DNA from: Varroa destructor
Lineage: Eukaryota; Arthropoda; Arachnida; Mesostigmata; Varroidae
DNA length: 64,000 nt
NCBI RefSeq assembly: GCF_002443255.2
Contig: NW_019211455.1
Span: 60,202,764 to 60,266,763, forward strand
Direction of reading: 5' to 3'
Shown: piece after piece, positions 16,301 to 33,176 of the stretch
Layout of the letters: every line of letters begins with the position of its first letter
Position numbering within the stretch: the first letter of the stretch is position 1
Made by a program: the position numbers and the translations under genes
The notes under the pieces: generated by a model
The model's database searches: none
What the model saw: the letters and a program-made list of their open reading frames with translations, nothing else
Told to the model about the DNA's origin: nothing

Positions 16301-18804
16301 TCCGACAACACGCACGATAGAGCAGCATACTACTTTTAGTTCCACACAGAATTATTTCTTTGATACTTCGAGTTATGCTTCCAAATCATGTTACAACTAA
16401 GTCAGCATGACGTAGCAAGATTGACGGAAAACTGATCTTTTAGACAGCAATATAATAATGGCCGATCGTACACCTAAAACATTTAACCTACTACTGATAA
16501 TTTTATATAGCTTTACTTGCACTTTACGGGAACACTGTTCTGATGGTTTACGATTCGCCAATTCAATTACGCTTAGGACGATCTCCTCGTGTAGCTTACA
16601 TTTTGCCTTGTTATACTGTGTCAAGTAATGCATAACTGCTGCTTTGCTTTTTTCTGTTTTCCAAACTTTCTGACAAGCAGAATCACATCGTAAATTCCTT
16701 AATTTAATGCAAAAATACTGTTATTTCTAATTGGAGATATTTTTTTGACTCTTTATTTTCAAATAATTTTCTCAGTTGTTGGAAGTGATCACAATGTGTG
16801 CTCACTGCAGAACTTTTATTATCGGTGCACTCAATAGCCCTTGCCATACTTACCCATAACTCATACCACTGTATACCCGTATTTATTCAATAAATGTTTT
16901 TTCCGAATGTTTTTTTGGCCCTTTTTTATATGGTAAATAGCTTCACCATTATACCTTTTAGTAAAGAGGCGGTATAATTTCAATACGCTTTTAATTGTTC
17001 TGTTTAACATACCTACCATTCGAAGACATTTCTACATTTTATAAAATATTTGGTGTTTCACTTTTTGTTTTCATGAGATATCATGGATTTAATTTTCGTA
17101 TGCTTATCTAGCACGCAAATAATGGCTAAAGAATAAATTATTAAACAGATATTTTTCATAATGAAATCAATAAAACCGCTGTACATTTTGATACGCATGC
17201 CTATAGCATTTTCTAGCATGAGAACAGCTATGCTTAAGTTAAGGTGTAGTGAAAGATCCATGGTAAGCACATTTTAAGGTAACTGTGGTCAACCATTGGC
17301 CAAAGATTCCAAAATATCTTAACTTAGTCATGTGCTATTAACTTGTGCAATAAATAGTGACAATGTTTTTTGTTTTGTATGGAGATTTCTACCGCAGAGG
17401 ATAACTACACAAACAGTATGTAGATTCCGAATACACCGCTACTTACTATTAAACTGTAGCAATATTGAAGTATACAAGTAGATGCACTTCTAGGTTGCCG
17501 TCAAATTACATCTGGCAAGTCTGACAGTTTCTGAGAGAAACGCAAAAGCTCCATTCTATAATTGGGTTTTTCGCATTTATCTAGAGAGCGATAATATATA
17601 TGGAAAAAAAGTGTAAGAGAATAATTTGTAAAGACGTACCTACTTTTGTAGTCAATGTTTACTAAGTACTACAACAGATACACAACCATTCAGCATAAGT
17701 TTTCCATGCTGATGTATATTCATAATAAATTCGTCTTTTTATTTAATTTCTTTATCACATTCTGTTCCTACTTCATATTGTATGTTTCGGATTGTACCTA
17801 TTATTACTTGAACTCCTCATTTTATTTCTCCATTCTTCCCCTTGGACTAGTAAATAAATTTTCTTCTGGCGAAGTTAAATGCGCTTAACAGTTGGTCATA
17901 GTAAGTGAACTATTTCGATCGAAAACATCTTTCCGAAATAAATTTGGTCTCTTTAACACGTGAAATGTATAAAACAATATTACTAACTTAAACTAACATG
18001 TGCATTTATGAGACATAAAGATCTGCCATCTAAATTGGCAGAGTTCGCTACCACCCAATGCATAAGAATTGACCGTTAGGTTTTAAACGAGAATATCAAA
18101 TAGTTGGAGAGTTCAGACGCATTTGACGAGAAACACATGTGAAAGATGGATACAATGCATACAGAGGGTTGTAGCCTGAAAAGTATCGCCCGCCACCACG
18201 TTCGGCTTTTTTTTTTCAGTCATTTGGGGGCAAGCACTTTATATAGAGACCATCTATTTTTAGCGTGCTATCAGTGCTCCGCGTGCACTACTGTGCCTTC
18301 TTATTTATTTAAATACCTTTATCTGGCTTTATTATACTTTAACTAATCTTTTAGATTCAACTTCTTCCGCATTTATTCTCATGCTTTTTTCTATTCCGTA
18401 AAGCAGTAGTTGTTCATTGATCCGATATAATTTGAACAGTGGTGGCTTCTACGCCACGAAACGAGTGCGCAACACGTATGGGGCAACAGCCTGCTAGTCC
18501 AGGACGGACCAGCGGAAACAACAGCTAGAAGCAAGACGTGAATTTCGATGTTGACTACGCTTTTCCACAGAACCGCGCCTGAAATCTGCTAAATTAGTCT
18601 ATTTGCGCATAGTTAATCTCAGTTAATTTAGGAAACTGGTTGATATACTTTTACTTTTTACTTACCTTGATGGACGAGGTATTCATCGCCATGCGTAAGA
18701 CAGATAACAGCTACTACAATGACAGATACTCCAAGTAGCCAATATAGTAGGTTAAACACAACCATAAGGTATTTCAGACACACATAACAACCTCTCAGAG
18801 CCAT
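78..18804 (-). CDS. Tetraspanin, N-terminal part (four coding exons, runs off left edge)
   Basis: Tetraspanins are four-pass membrane proteins that organise partner proteins into membrane microdomains. Coding exons in order are 18666-18804, 670-729, 265-413 and 78-129, with phases 1, 1, 0 and 1 matching at every junction. The 133 visible residues hold TM1 (about 12-37, with the family's polar Asn at 18 in KYLMVVFNLLYW), a short first extracellular loop (about 38-55), TM2 (about 56-73), the intracellular signature GCCGAIRES (73-81), and TM3 (about 83-103) with the usual acidic residue (Glu99). The large extracellular loop has just begun; its CCG motif and TM4 must lie left of position 1. The ATG at 18804 has G at -3 and G at +4. 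The first coding intron, 730-18665, is 17.9 kb. The family call is firm from TM1 plus the TM2-TM3 signature; the subfamily cannot be set without the large loop. Confidence 0.9.
265..413 (-). CDS. Tetraspanin coding exon 3 (TM2 end, GCCGAIRES signature, TM3)
   Basis: A 149-nt exon for residues 67-116. It carries VILGFLGCCGAIRESPCMLC followed by a hydrophobic TM3 containing a conserved Glu. The acceptor ends TTTGTAG and the donor is GTAAGA. This is the most diagnostic exon of the gene. Confidence 0.9.
670..729 (-). CDS. Tetraspanin coding exon 2 (loop 1 and start of TM2)
   Basis: A 60-nt exon entering and leaving in phase 1. It encodes GGGEADVQEFLIAIYALFAI, residues 47-66. The acceptor is TATTCTAG and the donor is the weaker GTTCAT. 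It joins exon 3 so that TM2 reads without a break into the GCCGA signature, which is the main reason to accept it. Confidence 0.82.
1331..1371. repeat. TA dinucleotide microsatellite
   Basis: About 20 uninterrupted TA units inside the tetraspanin intron. They create a spurious Tyr-Ile repeat reading frame. Confidence 0.97.
9907..9938. repeat. 16-bp tandem duplication
   Basis: Two adjacent copies, CTTTTCTTGACGGCCA and CTTTTCTTGAACGCCA, differing at two bases. There is no sign of a coding role. Confidence 0.85.
14129..14156. repeat. Perfect AT-rich palindrome, 13-bp arms, 2-nt loop
   Basis: AAAATACAATTTT, two T, then the exact reverse complement. It can form a hairpin or cruciform and lies in the tetraspanin intron. 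Confidence 0.9.
18666..18804 (-). CDS. Tetraspanin coding exon 1 (start, TM1)
   Basis: Codes for residues 1-46 plus one base. It starts MALRGCYVCLKYLMVVFNLL, a cytoplasmic tail with two cysteines (possible palmitoylation sites) followed by TM1. The donor reads G|GTAAG (cttac at 18661-18665 on the plus strand). Confidence 0.88.
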
Positions 18805-19660
18805 CACGGCTGCTGAACTGCTTTCCGCAGTTACGTCGAACGTTGTCGAAATACGCGGTCACAAACCACGCTTGTGCTTGCTATTCTTGTTATTGATATT
18901 GGTTCTACACTACTAGCAAGGGATTTTTTTGATATTTGAAAAAGCGTGCTGCTTTTCACCCGGACACGTTTTACCACCTTCGTGCCTTCCCCCTACGTAC
19001 GTTACTTCAAGGCACTGCAAGACTAGCACGGTGGCACAGCACACTATGATAAGAAACTCTATACTAGCACCAGCAGCAGTGCTAACGACAATCAGAAAAA
19101 AAGGTAGTGTCAGAAATGGCTGTTGTAGGTCATGTGCTTATAGCTTAGCCACCACTCACTTTACTCGTCGTTGCTCTAGGCTACAGACAGTTGGTGACGA
19201 TTGCCACTGACCGTTGAAGTCGTTGCCGTTTCAAACAGAAGCGCAACCGACCAACAAACCAATAATAAACACAACTGCATACAACGCTACGGTGACGACT
19301 TTGCGGCTACTGTTGCTACTACAGCGGCTCTGTCTGCATCTACTAGGCGACTCTTATAGGCTGCTATTGGCTTACCGCAACCATACACAAACGCATATCG
19401 GCAGGCATTCTTCACTGTTTCTTACTTGTCCTGGCTCGCTTGATTGGTAGCTCACACTCGACCGCTCGTTCCATTCGCCAAGGCAATCTCACTCACCCGT
19501 GTGCTCCTCTGGGCGCCCGTTACCGCTCCGCCGCCATCGCCTTTCCCCATTCTGAATGGCCCTTTCCTATTCTCTTGTCTGGGTGCTGCCCGGCACGAGC
19601 AAAACGAACGAAACAAAGGAATGAAGGCTCCACTTTAGGTTAGCAGGCTTCAGTCATAAC
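18805..19660 (-). promoter_or_regulatory. GC-rich probable promoter and 5' leader of the tetraspanin gene
   Basis: This block directly upstream of the tetraspanin ATG is clearly richer in GC and CpG than its surroundings. On the minus strand a good donor (GTGAGTGAG, exon edge about 19497) and AG acceptors a few bases before the ATG suggest a spliced 5' non-coding exon within about 19497-19650. Overlapping reading frames here on the plus strand have no recognisable product and probably reflect the raised GC. The exact transcription start cannot be read from the sequence. Confidence 0.5.
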
Positions 19661-22600
19661 CCAACGCGCAGGACAAGTAACTTGATTTTCATCCTGAGAA
19701 AAGGTCGGGCGTGTTTGTACGGCTGCGACGCGAAGATAATGTAATTTTACAATACGGAATTTGCTCGTACTAGTACAGAATTGTGTGACCTATTTCGAAA
19801 ACAAACTTAGGAGTATACTACCAATGATTTTTTTGCGTACTTATGACGATATTGACTGTCCTAAATGCTTGTCAGGAGCACGAGCTATTAGCAACCGGTG
19901 CAAGTAAACAAGTACTAGAATGCTGATCTTTCAAAATGTCGTACTAAGTTTTTTTTTAGAATGTCAGACTAATGTATTACGCCCATACCCTAACGTATTA
20001 TTCAAAGAGTAATGTTTACACGGCATTATTTTCATTTCACACAGTGTGTGCATATGTTGTATGTGTTTGTATGGATACCCACCTTACAGCTAGTTCTAAA
20101 TATTTTTTATTGTTTGTTGTTATCAGAGCCCGTTGAGTACCTAGAGATGATTTACAAGTGTTCTCAAGAAAGCTAAGACAAGGTACTCGAAGTTACGTGG
20201 GTTACAATCTAGCAAGTACTTTCCTCTGGTAAACTCGCTGAACGTACTCCAGGTTTGACGCAGATTCTATTTCCATTTTTCTGACCGTTGCCATCGCGGA
20301 AAAATTCTAAGCATGCCTCCAAAAATATGATTTTAAAAAACAAACCAAGCATCTTAAGTCGTTGCCCTATTTGCGGCTTCTGCGAACTGTATGAAAAGCG
20401 TATAGGTCACTGAGGTTAGGCTGATACAGCGAAATCTGATGCAAGAGTACCCCTGCGGGAGTTCCTATGTGTACTTATATACAGGTTTTTAAGCTATTTT
20501 TGTACCCAAAAAGTGCTTCAGAGGTACTCGGTACCCGTATTATGTGTCTTTACCTTATTAACAAACAGTCTCATATAGGGTAGCTCTATATGACTTGTCA
20601 TTACTTGGCAAATAAATTTTCATATTATGTATTTACACATCTATGGCGAGGCAAAATAATGCTCTTAAATAATGATAATAAATATATAAAACAATATAAA
20701 TAAAAGATATACAAAAAATATATAAAATAATGATAAAAAAGAGTCTAAAGTTACTAATAGTATGAGTATCCTCAAAAACGAACTCTTAGGAAATGACTGA
20801 AGAATAGTAAACTCTACGATCGTTTCCAAAACAATTCATTTGGTGGCCACATCAACCGTTGCAGTATATGAGTGACTATGCGGAAGAAGTCTGTAATGCA
20901 AAAGCTTCTCAGTGATGTCGCACGATCGTACCATCTGTTTAAGATAAAATCACCATCGCTGAGTAGAGCGAAGGAAGTTGCTTTTAAAAGTGATGGACGG
21001 TTATTCCATATTACAGCAAGCCGAGCGTCGAAACACGTTTATTCCACTTTACTTTTTAAGTTAGCTGAACTTCTTTGTTTGAATGTTTGTGGTAGGTATT
21101 ATGGTAGAAATAAATCGATTAAATTGTACTAGGAAATAGGGAAAAAGAACTTCAAATGATTAGGGAGAATGGACAATTTGTTTAGAACGTATGACGGTGT
21201 AAGGAAACCAAAGCTTCCTATCTAATAAATTCAAAAATATAAAGCCGTAAACTGCCAAGTTTTATTATGAACAAATAGCCTGGTTTCAATTCTATCATGT
21301 TAATTACACGACTCCTGTCGTTGGTCTAACTCGTCCAGTCATTCGCGTACTAATCGACAGTTTTTATCACACACGCGCTCAGTCGATTTTATAATAAAAT
21401 AATTCAAGCAAATATTAGGTTAGAACCTAAGTGAATGTGGCGATTTTTTGAAAATACTTTTGAAAAAAATTTCTTCACCAATTGTCAAGTCTATATAGCA
21501 TTCGAGAGTGCACCTTCCCCTCCATGCCTTTTAAACACTGGCTGGACGAGTGTTTAAGACGTGAAAACTCAGCTTTCTGCTTGTAGAGAACCGCCATTAC
21601 TATTGTTTTTACCTTATATAAACCAATATATTAGATAATGATTTATAATCTATTGAAACTATTGATTGGATTAAATATACAAGAGCAAAGGCCTAGTTAA
21701 TTTAATGACGGGGTTGACCGTCATAACCTAAATTCTAATATTTAACACAACAAGTTGATCTTGTATTTGGGAACTTTATTTCTCTTGATACTTAAATTAG
21801 TTGGGTAAGAAAACTCCGAGAGAACTAAATTGCAAATAACGCCATTTGATCGAACCCTACATAATTATATGCAAATAGCGAGTGTAGGTTGTGGTGATAT
21901 TGCTCACGCGTTTAGCGCGCTTTAGTGAATACAAAATACACTACAACTTCCAAGGGCAAACCTCTATACATGCACTCAGCAGTCGAGCGAAACAGCAACA
22001 ATTTAGTCGCGTGTAGAGATGAATGGCATAATAACTGAATGGACACCGCAACTAACGACTACCCACGAGGCATAGTATAGAAAGCCACCAGTATGTTTAT
22101 TCATATCTTTGCAAGTTAGGCGTGGACAAGTTCGATGAGATTACTTCGATTGATGCCTTCTTGTCTAATCATTATCTCTGAGTACATTTAAGTGATTCAC
22201 TTGGTAATCTCTGTACTTCCCCATCCAACGTGCCCTAAGGGTCAAGTCTTGAGTCAGTAATTTGAAGCTTAATACAATTTCGTTTTTTTGTCATAGAATC
22301 TGTGAATTCTCAATTTAAAACAGATTTCGTTAACAGGCGTTAGTATAGCAAGTAGATCATATACTGCACCCTTATATTTCAAGTTGTTAGAAACTATTCA
22401 GCGGGACAGAAAATTATAATCTTTAAGCCATATAACGTTGAACAACGATATTTTAGTATATAATAGATGTGCTTCTGGTCCTTGCTCACAAGTTTTTGGA
22501 GCCAGCGCCCTGGAAGCTTGTAAGCAGGTGTACACTTTTGATTTAGATAACAATCACATTACTAATGGCTTGTATAAGCGAATTGATCACCATGCTATCT

Positions 22601-25600
22601 TTGAAGTACCGGATTGCAATAATACAAACCTAAGGTATATGGGAACCGAAGCCATAGCTCGTACTGAAGCCTACAAAAAGGAAAGCACTATCTGGATTAT
22701 TGGTACTAGTTATTTATTTTCTACCATTACCTGTATAATTTAACCAACAACACCACGCATAGCTTCGCGGTCCTTTCTTATTCTAATTTGTCACCCAGCA
22801 TCTGCTTGCCTCTCACTAATTTTAGATGGAACGCTCAGTACTATGTGGTGAAAGGACTGAACTCAAGCCCTGATACTACAGCTTACTTTTGTTAGTTTTA
22901 TTCCATACCGTGATTGAAGCGTGGCAATAGGCTCGTGCGTTATCGCCGAGTAACCACACTTTGTAGACTGCTTCACCACACACCCATATCTGGTTGCATT
23001 GACTGTTTGCTTTTCAGACAATATCTGACAATGATCAATTTCACTGATATTCATTCCAAATATGAGCCGCTCATGAGCCGCTCTGCATCATGTTGAGCAC
23101 CGTTCTCTCACTAGACCATTCTCTTTCGCTGATGGTAGGCACAAATTAACCCATGTTCACGTCTATATGGCGGTGTCCCCCACGCGCAATTCTTGTTAAA
23201 CGTAATACTTCCGCAAACTAATCTTAAAATACAACATATGTGGTCTTCCTGTCGAAAAACCAGTTCGTAAAAACCTATTTTTTATTTCGTTATCTTCGGT
23301 ATTATTTTTATATATTGATAACAGTTATTTTGAGGGATCCTGTATTGAACTGACAAGGATAGCATTGCTCATGCTGTTTTCTAGTGCTCACAGAAACTTG
23401 TTCTTTTGTTTGAGGTTTTAAAATGTAGCCACCTGCTTTCAAGTCTTCATCTTCCCGATTTCTGCTTTGATAATAATTGCACCACTAGCAGACTGTTGAT
23501 TCGTTAAAGGCATCCTTGCTCTGAGTATTCACGAATATCAATGGATTTCCTCAACTCTAAGAACTAATCGTTGATTTTCGACACAGCATAATATAGTTTT
23601 CTCTAAAACTGCGTAATCTATAATTACAACCATTTAAGCATACGTAGACAATTATTTAATGCAAATATTTACTAAATACGAGTATACCCTGGAAAATATA
23701 ATTGAGATCTGACTTTTTGAGTCAATAAAGGAAACAGCTCCAGGCTATGGGAAGTTGGTGGTCTGCGTTTTGATGCAGCAGTTGGTAACAGAGATCGGAG
23801 TGAGGAGAATGAGCAGTGTTCAAAAGAGTATAACGGGCGGGCCGACAGAGTTCACAGTAAAGAAGATCAGCGCAAAATACGGTTCTCATGTCAGTGGCAA
23901 AATTCATAGAGTTAGGAGGCATCAAAAGAACCGTAAGGAAAAATATAGGACTTAGGTAATTTCCCAAGTGTAGCCAGTCCTCCTAATAACCACACAACAC
24001 GGAGTAAAAGGAACCAAGAAAAAGTTCAGAACAAATTTTAAAATTTGAAAAAGACGACAAGGAATCCTAAAAGGTGGAGATTACATGTAGACATTTAATA
24101 CGAAGCTGTAAAAAATTTTGTATAACGCCCAAGATGCTGAGTTTTATAGGTTTTGTCGGCAAGTAGCTCATTAGCAAGGAATGTGTGTCGCCAGAGAATT
24201 TAAAGGGGGATAATCGTAGTATGAAAATTGCGTAACTAAACCAGTTGAAGGTCTTGGCCACTCGAGGAATGCCTGAACTACTTTGTTGCAACCGACAAAG
24301 TACGTTATAATATCGTCGAGCATAACACAAATGGCCGGCTAATAAAGAGAGAAAATAGAGCTAGATCCAACAAGAAGTTGAAGCTGGCTAAGCATATGGC
24401 GTTCAAATATTCTTGTAATAAAAACGTCATAGTAACAAGCTAGTAACAGATGGGATGTTTTTGGGCCTTTGTGCTTCAAGTTACTGCAGCTATGCAACCC
24501 TAATGGAGCAGAATATAGCTGTATGCAAATAGAAAAGGAGGCAACTGCCAAAACATAAGTATATATCTTTAATTTTAATATATATAACTTAATATATATG
24601 TAGGGATGGCCAAAATTGCTTCTCTATAATTAGCTTTACATCTGCCACACAGCAATTAGAGCTGGGTCCGAAGTGAGAGGTAAAATAGAAAAGAGAAAAT
24701 AAAGCAAGGGGAGTAGTCGGGAGATGGGTATGAAAATCTGAGGCAATATCGGGCAGGATCTATTAGATTCAGGCGTAGGAAAGTTCTAGTCAAAATCTTT
24801 TTTCAGTTTGGCTGTAATAATGAAAAAAGGAAGGCCAGAGTGATTTTCGGTGCCGTCCGCATAACGCCGATAATCGTCCATGTAGAGAAAAAGCTCCAAG
24901 CAGCCTACTACTAAATGTAAAGAAAAACTGCTTCAACATTTTGTAGCAGCTCTATAGTCTTTTATTTGATGATGGAGACGGGTTTTGAAAAGAAATTTTG
25001 GGAGTTAAAGCCGTTCTTAGATTTATTATGTAGCACTGAGCACATACACTAAAGCTTAGAAGTCTTTTTATTTTCTACAACAAGCCTACAGATTTTCTTA
25101 CAGATTGACTACAACAAGTTTTTAGATTTTAGGTGTATTGAAGCTACTCAACAAATTAATAATACGCGATAACCTTTTCTACAAGCTCTATTCGGACGAT
25201 TTTAGGGTTTACGTGTCTATTGGTACAGCTAGCAATACTTGTGAGCTCAAATTTGCAAGCTCAGCTATATCAAATTGAAGTGTAAATAAATGATTGATTT
25301 CAGAGCCCTATCATGCAGCGTGACATTTGCTGGTTTTGTTACGATTTTTACACGCACAGAATGGATAGTTAGGATATATCATGTCTTTGCTCAAATCTCG
25401 ACTTTATTAGCTATGTAACTAATCTAATTTAATGGAGAAATAGGACTTGCAAAATAATATTTCGGATCATGTGAATTAGATAAAAGAGGTTTAATAACAA
25501 AGTTAATAATTTTCGCAGTGGGACGTATGCTTTTACGTTTGAAGTAGCGCGTGCGGAAAATATGCATAATTTATTCCCTGCCATATCTGTTGTCTGAAGC

Positions 25601-27938
25601 ACTTGTAGGGAATAATTCCTTGAATAAAAAAGGTCTTTCATGTATTGTAGTACATTATGCTTTTTAAACATATAATATAAAAATTAAACAATGGTCGTGT
25701 AAAAGAGCAACAAGTAGTAATATTACTGATATACTGTACAAACGTACATATATAACAATACCGCATATAGTTAAATAAATCAAGGATTAATAAAAGTCCT
25801 AATTATCAATGATAGGCTTGCATCTGTAGATTCATCCTCTTTTTAGTGAAAGTGCAAACGTAACTTCCGCAAGGGAACTGAGTCGATGAACAGGAAGAGA
25901 ACCTGGAAAGTCTCCGCGAACATCCAAAATATCTTTTGCATATTCAGAGAATAAATATTAATACTTTCTGTTACGTATTTCGTATCCCAACCGATCCACA
26001 AAAAGCTAGGTTGTCAAAATCAATTGATAAAATAAGTTTTGTGTCTCGGAAACTACTTTCGTTTCACTGAATAAAACCTGATTTAGTCGAAATTTAAATT
26101 ACATAGTTTATACAATGCCCTTCTAATTTCTTTAGAATTATCGTAAACACTCCTATTTTTTAGATGTATATGCAGTGTTTCACATTTAATTGTGCATTAT
26201 GGAAATGTACCAGGCAATTTTAATACTAGTTATATAGGCAGAAACATTTTAGAATAAAGACGCTCTCAGAAGAAAATTTCATTTGGGGCTAAAACTCTTG
26301 AAAGAACTAAGCAAGTGGAAGAAGCTATTGCTTCTTGAAGTATCTGTTAGCAATATATATATATATATATATTGAGACGAAAGTAGACGATCTCATGATT
26401 CGATTTGGGTAGGAGGACAGAATACAGATAGTGAGGTAAACCCCGTCTTTTTACGAAACCTATGGCATGGAAGGCATGTTCAGACGTTCGGAAATGCTGA
26501 ATCTTTATATATATTTAAAATGATAAATACAAATATAAAAAAATTTTAAAAAGTTTCTAATTAAAACGAAAAAAGGCTACATATACTGAGATATTAGAAG
26601 GTTCCTTAATATGTAACGTAAGCCAGTTAGCAAAGGCATCTAATGTCTTAACAGAATCAGAATGCTCTGCTAATGTTGACATATTAAATCGACTACATAT
26701 AATCGCAGTTTTATTGTCAGGCATTATAAATGCAACATTTTATTTTAGATTTTTTCAACCTCACTTAAAGATAACAATACTTTAAAAGAAAGAACCCACG
26801 CATGCCTGAGAGAAACGTAAGAGATTAAAAAATATCCATATTGCTCTACACTGGAAATGACATCGCCAAATTTTTAGAACTTTCTATGATTTAAAAAATT
26901 GCTTGTTTTTGATAACATCAACCAAATATATGATTGCTGGCAAGTCCAGAGGAAAAGCCTAAGAACCTTGGAGCTTTTTCATTATTCGGGAACTATTATA
27001 TATCGAAATAATCATATGAACAAGGTTGACTAGAACCAGCCTATCTTCCGATAGGTCTATACGATTAGAGAGTTTACAGGTTGTTACGAAAACGAGATAG
27101 AGATAGTGGCTTTCATTACTATAACACCATTGAAACTGGTAAATTTAAAAAGCTTAAGCTAATTTAGCTTAGATTTTTACAGATAGGCAAGTAAAGGCTA
27201 TAGGCCCAAAACCGCAGATTAAAACATTTCTTTTTGTTTGGTTAGCGTAAACTGAAACTTCGCATTTCGCAATTGTTTATAGGTACATCTGCTACAAAAT
27301 AATCCTACGCCTATAAACAGGATTTCAGAGTCGTATCTTTTTACCTTTTATTATGCCTTTTCATTTATAGCTCGCGTCGACTTACGCAGGTGATTTTGAA
27401 TTGGATTTGTTTCACACTGCAACAGGTTTACCTAACCTCAAACAATATACATGCAATAAGTGGTCGCGTAGTCTTGTCGCGATGAACGCTTCAATATTTC
27501 GTATAACTTAGGAATGGCAAGCAAAAAGCGATGCTTAGCCGATTTCTCCACATACAAGGGGGTGAACATCTGATGTAAATAGTTTCATAACTTTGATTTG
27601 TTTCATTGGCGTCAATTGCATTCTTTGGACAAAAAATGCACAAACGTTACCATAAACATAGTGCAACGCACATCGTGCATCAGAGGATAAAATGGCAAAC
27701 GTTAGGCTTCTCTCAGGCAATGATAGATGGAACCACAGATTGCCGAAATAGGGACGTGTCAATGCAACCGCTGGATAGACCGTTTACACATCATACTATG
27801 CAAATCCTTGCTTCGCTTTGATTTCGCTAAACGCTTCTTTCTAAAATGGTTTGAAAAATCTCAATGTCTTTAATTTTCCTCTTTCTTGAATTAAGATTAG
27901 TATATCATTCACCATCCTGTGCCTGCCGTATTGTTGCA
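19661..27938. other. Spacer with no recognised gene
   Basis: Mostly AT-rich. Patches at 22740-23250 and 23740-24950 look like decayed repeats, the second purine-rich on the plus strand. Open frames of 80-100 codons occur (for example 20872-21132 and 22438-22743), but their number matches chance at this base composition and none has splice context or a recognisable product. There is a short TA run at about 26353-26373. Confidence 0.55.
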
Positions 27939-27963
27939 TGCCTTTTCTACTAAAGAAAAGGCA
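27939..27963. repeat. Hairpin 1: perfect 10-bp stem, 5-nt loop
   Basis: TGCCTTTTCT, loop ACTAA, AGAAAAGGCA. It sits nine bases from a second, longer hairpin, downstream of the ZNF330 3' end. Confidence 0.9.
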
Positions 27964-27971
27964 GTGAGTGA

Positions 27972-28024
27972 TCAGATTCTTTTGCTGCCTCCTGCGAAGA
28001 TCAGGAAGCAGCGAAAGTATCTGA
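27972..28024. repeat. Hairpin 2: 23-bp near-perfect stem, 7-nt loop
   Basis: The left arm, 27972-27994, pairs with the right arm, 28002-28024, around the loop CGAAGAT. Twenty positions are Watson-Crick, one is G-U, and two are mismatched. The stem is mixed in composition, unlike the AT palindromes elsewhere in the window. It could be a small-RNA precursor, a mobile-element end or a chance palindrome. Confidence 0.85.
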
Positions 28025-28363
28025 CGACTTATCCAGATGGCGCAATGTGCTTAGAACATTATTTATGTTCTGAGTTTCACTAGATTTGATCCCACAGACC
28101 ATATTAGTTCCTCATAGAAAACTTTCGGTAATCATAATTTTAGGGGCAATAAAAGCTGCAGAAAAGTATGTATTATCTTTTACATAATTTAGATAAATAA
28201 TAGTAGAGTTAATCTTGTTTTTCAAAGCTCTGTGTCTATTAGACTCAAGTTTTTATCACTTTCAGTGCAAAAATTAATTTGCGAATTGTGATTTACACCT
28301 AGGATAAGTAGTAAGTCTCTATAATGGAAAAATAGTTATTGAAAAAACAACCTATGACAAAAT

Positions 28364-28369
28364 TTTATT
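28364..28369 (-). promoter_or_regulatory. AATAAA polyadenylation signal of ZNF330
   Basis: AATAAA on the minus strand, 76 bases past the ZNF330 stop codon. It is the first good match after the stop and implies a short 3' UTR. Confidence 0.7.
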
Positions 28370-28444
28370 CGTTATTAGGCTCTATGTTTTGAGCTTTTGT
28401 AACAACCATTTTCACACTTGTAAATTAGCACAAGTAATATTCTT

Positions 28445-32380
<3,936 letters not shown>

Positions 32381-33176
32381 TTATTAGCACTATTAAAAAC
32401 ATTTCGAGTTGACGAGTAACATCGTTTTTCTTATCACCAAACTAAAATATTCAGGATCGTCTTGATATGCATACAGCGACATAAGCAAAACGCGTGCAAG
32501 TTTCGCACAATTCTATTCAGTTTTTACCAAAGGTTGACCATGTTAAAAGTAAGCTTTTGCACATTCGTTTTCTTAAACATGTCTCATTATAAGTTGTCAA
32601 AGAAAACACATTTAAAAAAAGCGTCTCAAGTTTTTAGTTCGTATTTTTTGACAGTTGACTCTGCGAAATGAAACGGAGCTACAAAAAGTCTAGGCCCTGA
32701 ACTTCGCAACGCTGATTATAGAGTGTCATAATGGACGTGACGTATGGCTTGCAATTCCACAGAACGTTCTTTAATAGTAAAGATATTCTATAGATTGCAA
32801 AGGTCGTATAGTTCAGATATAAATGCACCTCAACTGAACTGCCTCATATGCGCTCATTATATGTACCTTAACTAAAAATTGCGATACCTAACCTTGCTCT
32901 GAGACGAGATAAACCCAACGGTAAAGACTCAAATTTATGACCTGTGCATATCTTAGTAATAAACAACAGTTGCTACGTGTCATCGTTCTCTTTGGTCTCT
33001 ACAGAGCACTGTTACTAAACTATCAGTGTGAAATGCAAGAAAAGTCGATCTTACACTTCAAACATTTCTTGTGTTTTCGAGATGTACCTATATTTTTTGT
33101 TTGTATTTGAAAATGTTCACTCAAATATGGTCAGCCAGGCCTCTAACAGGCGAATTGCAATGAGCCATGGTAAACT

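Larger units (their letters stand above)
730..18665 (-). other. Tetraspanin first coding intron, 17.9 kb
   Basis: AT-rich sequence with no exon I could support on either strand. It holds a TA microsatellite (1331-1371), a 13-bp perfect palindrome (14129-14156), a 16-bp tandem duplication (9907-9938), and slightly GC-richer patches at about 7440-7660 and 13300-13700 that have no usable splice structure. Nothing else in it was recognised. Confidence 0.6.

Noticed and set aside
19440..19643. Two overlapping plus-strand frames
   Set aside because: Overlapping frames in a GC-rich block; better explained as promoter and leader of the minus-strand tetraspanin.
20872..21132. Plus-strand 86-codon basic open frame
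   Set aside because: No recognisable product, no splice sites and a non-ATG start in the open frame.
22438..22743. Plus-strand 101-codon open frame
   Set aside because: Several frames this long are expected by chance at this composition; it starts with TTG, has no splice context and no recognised motif.
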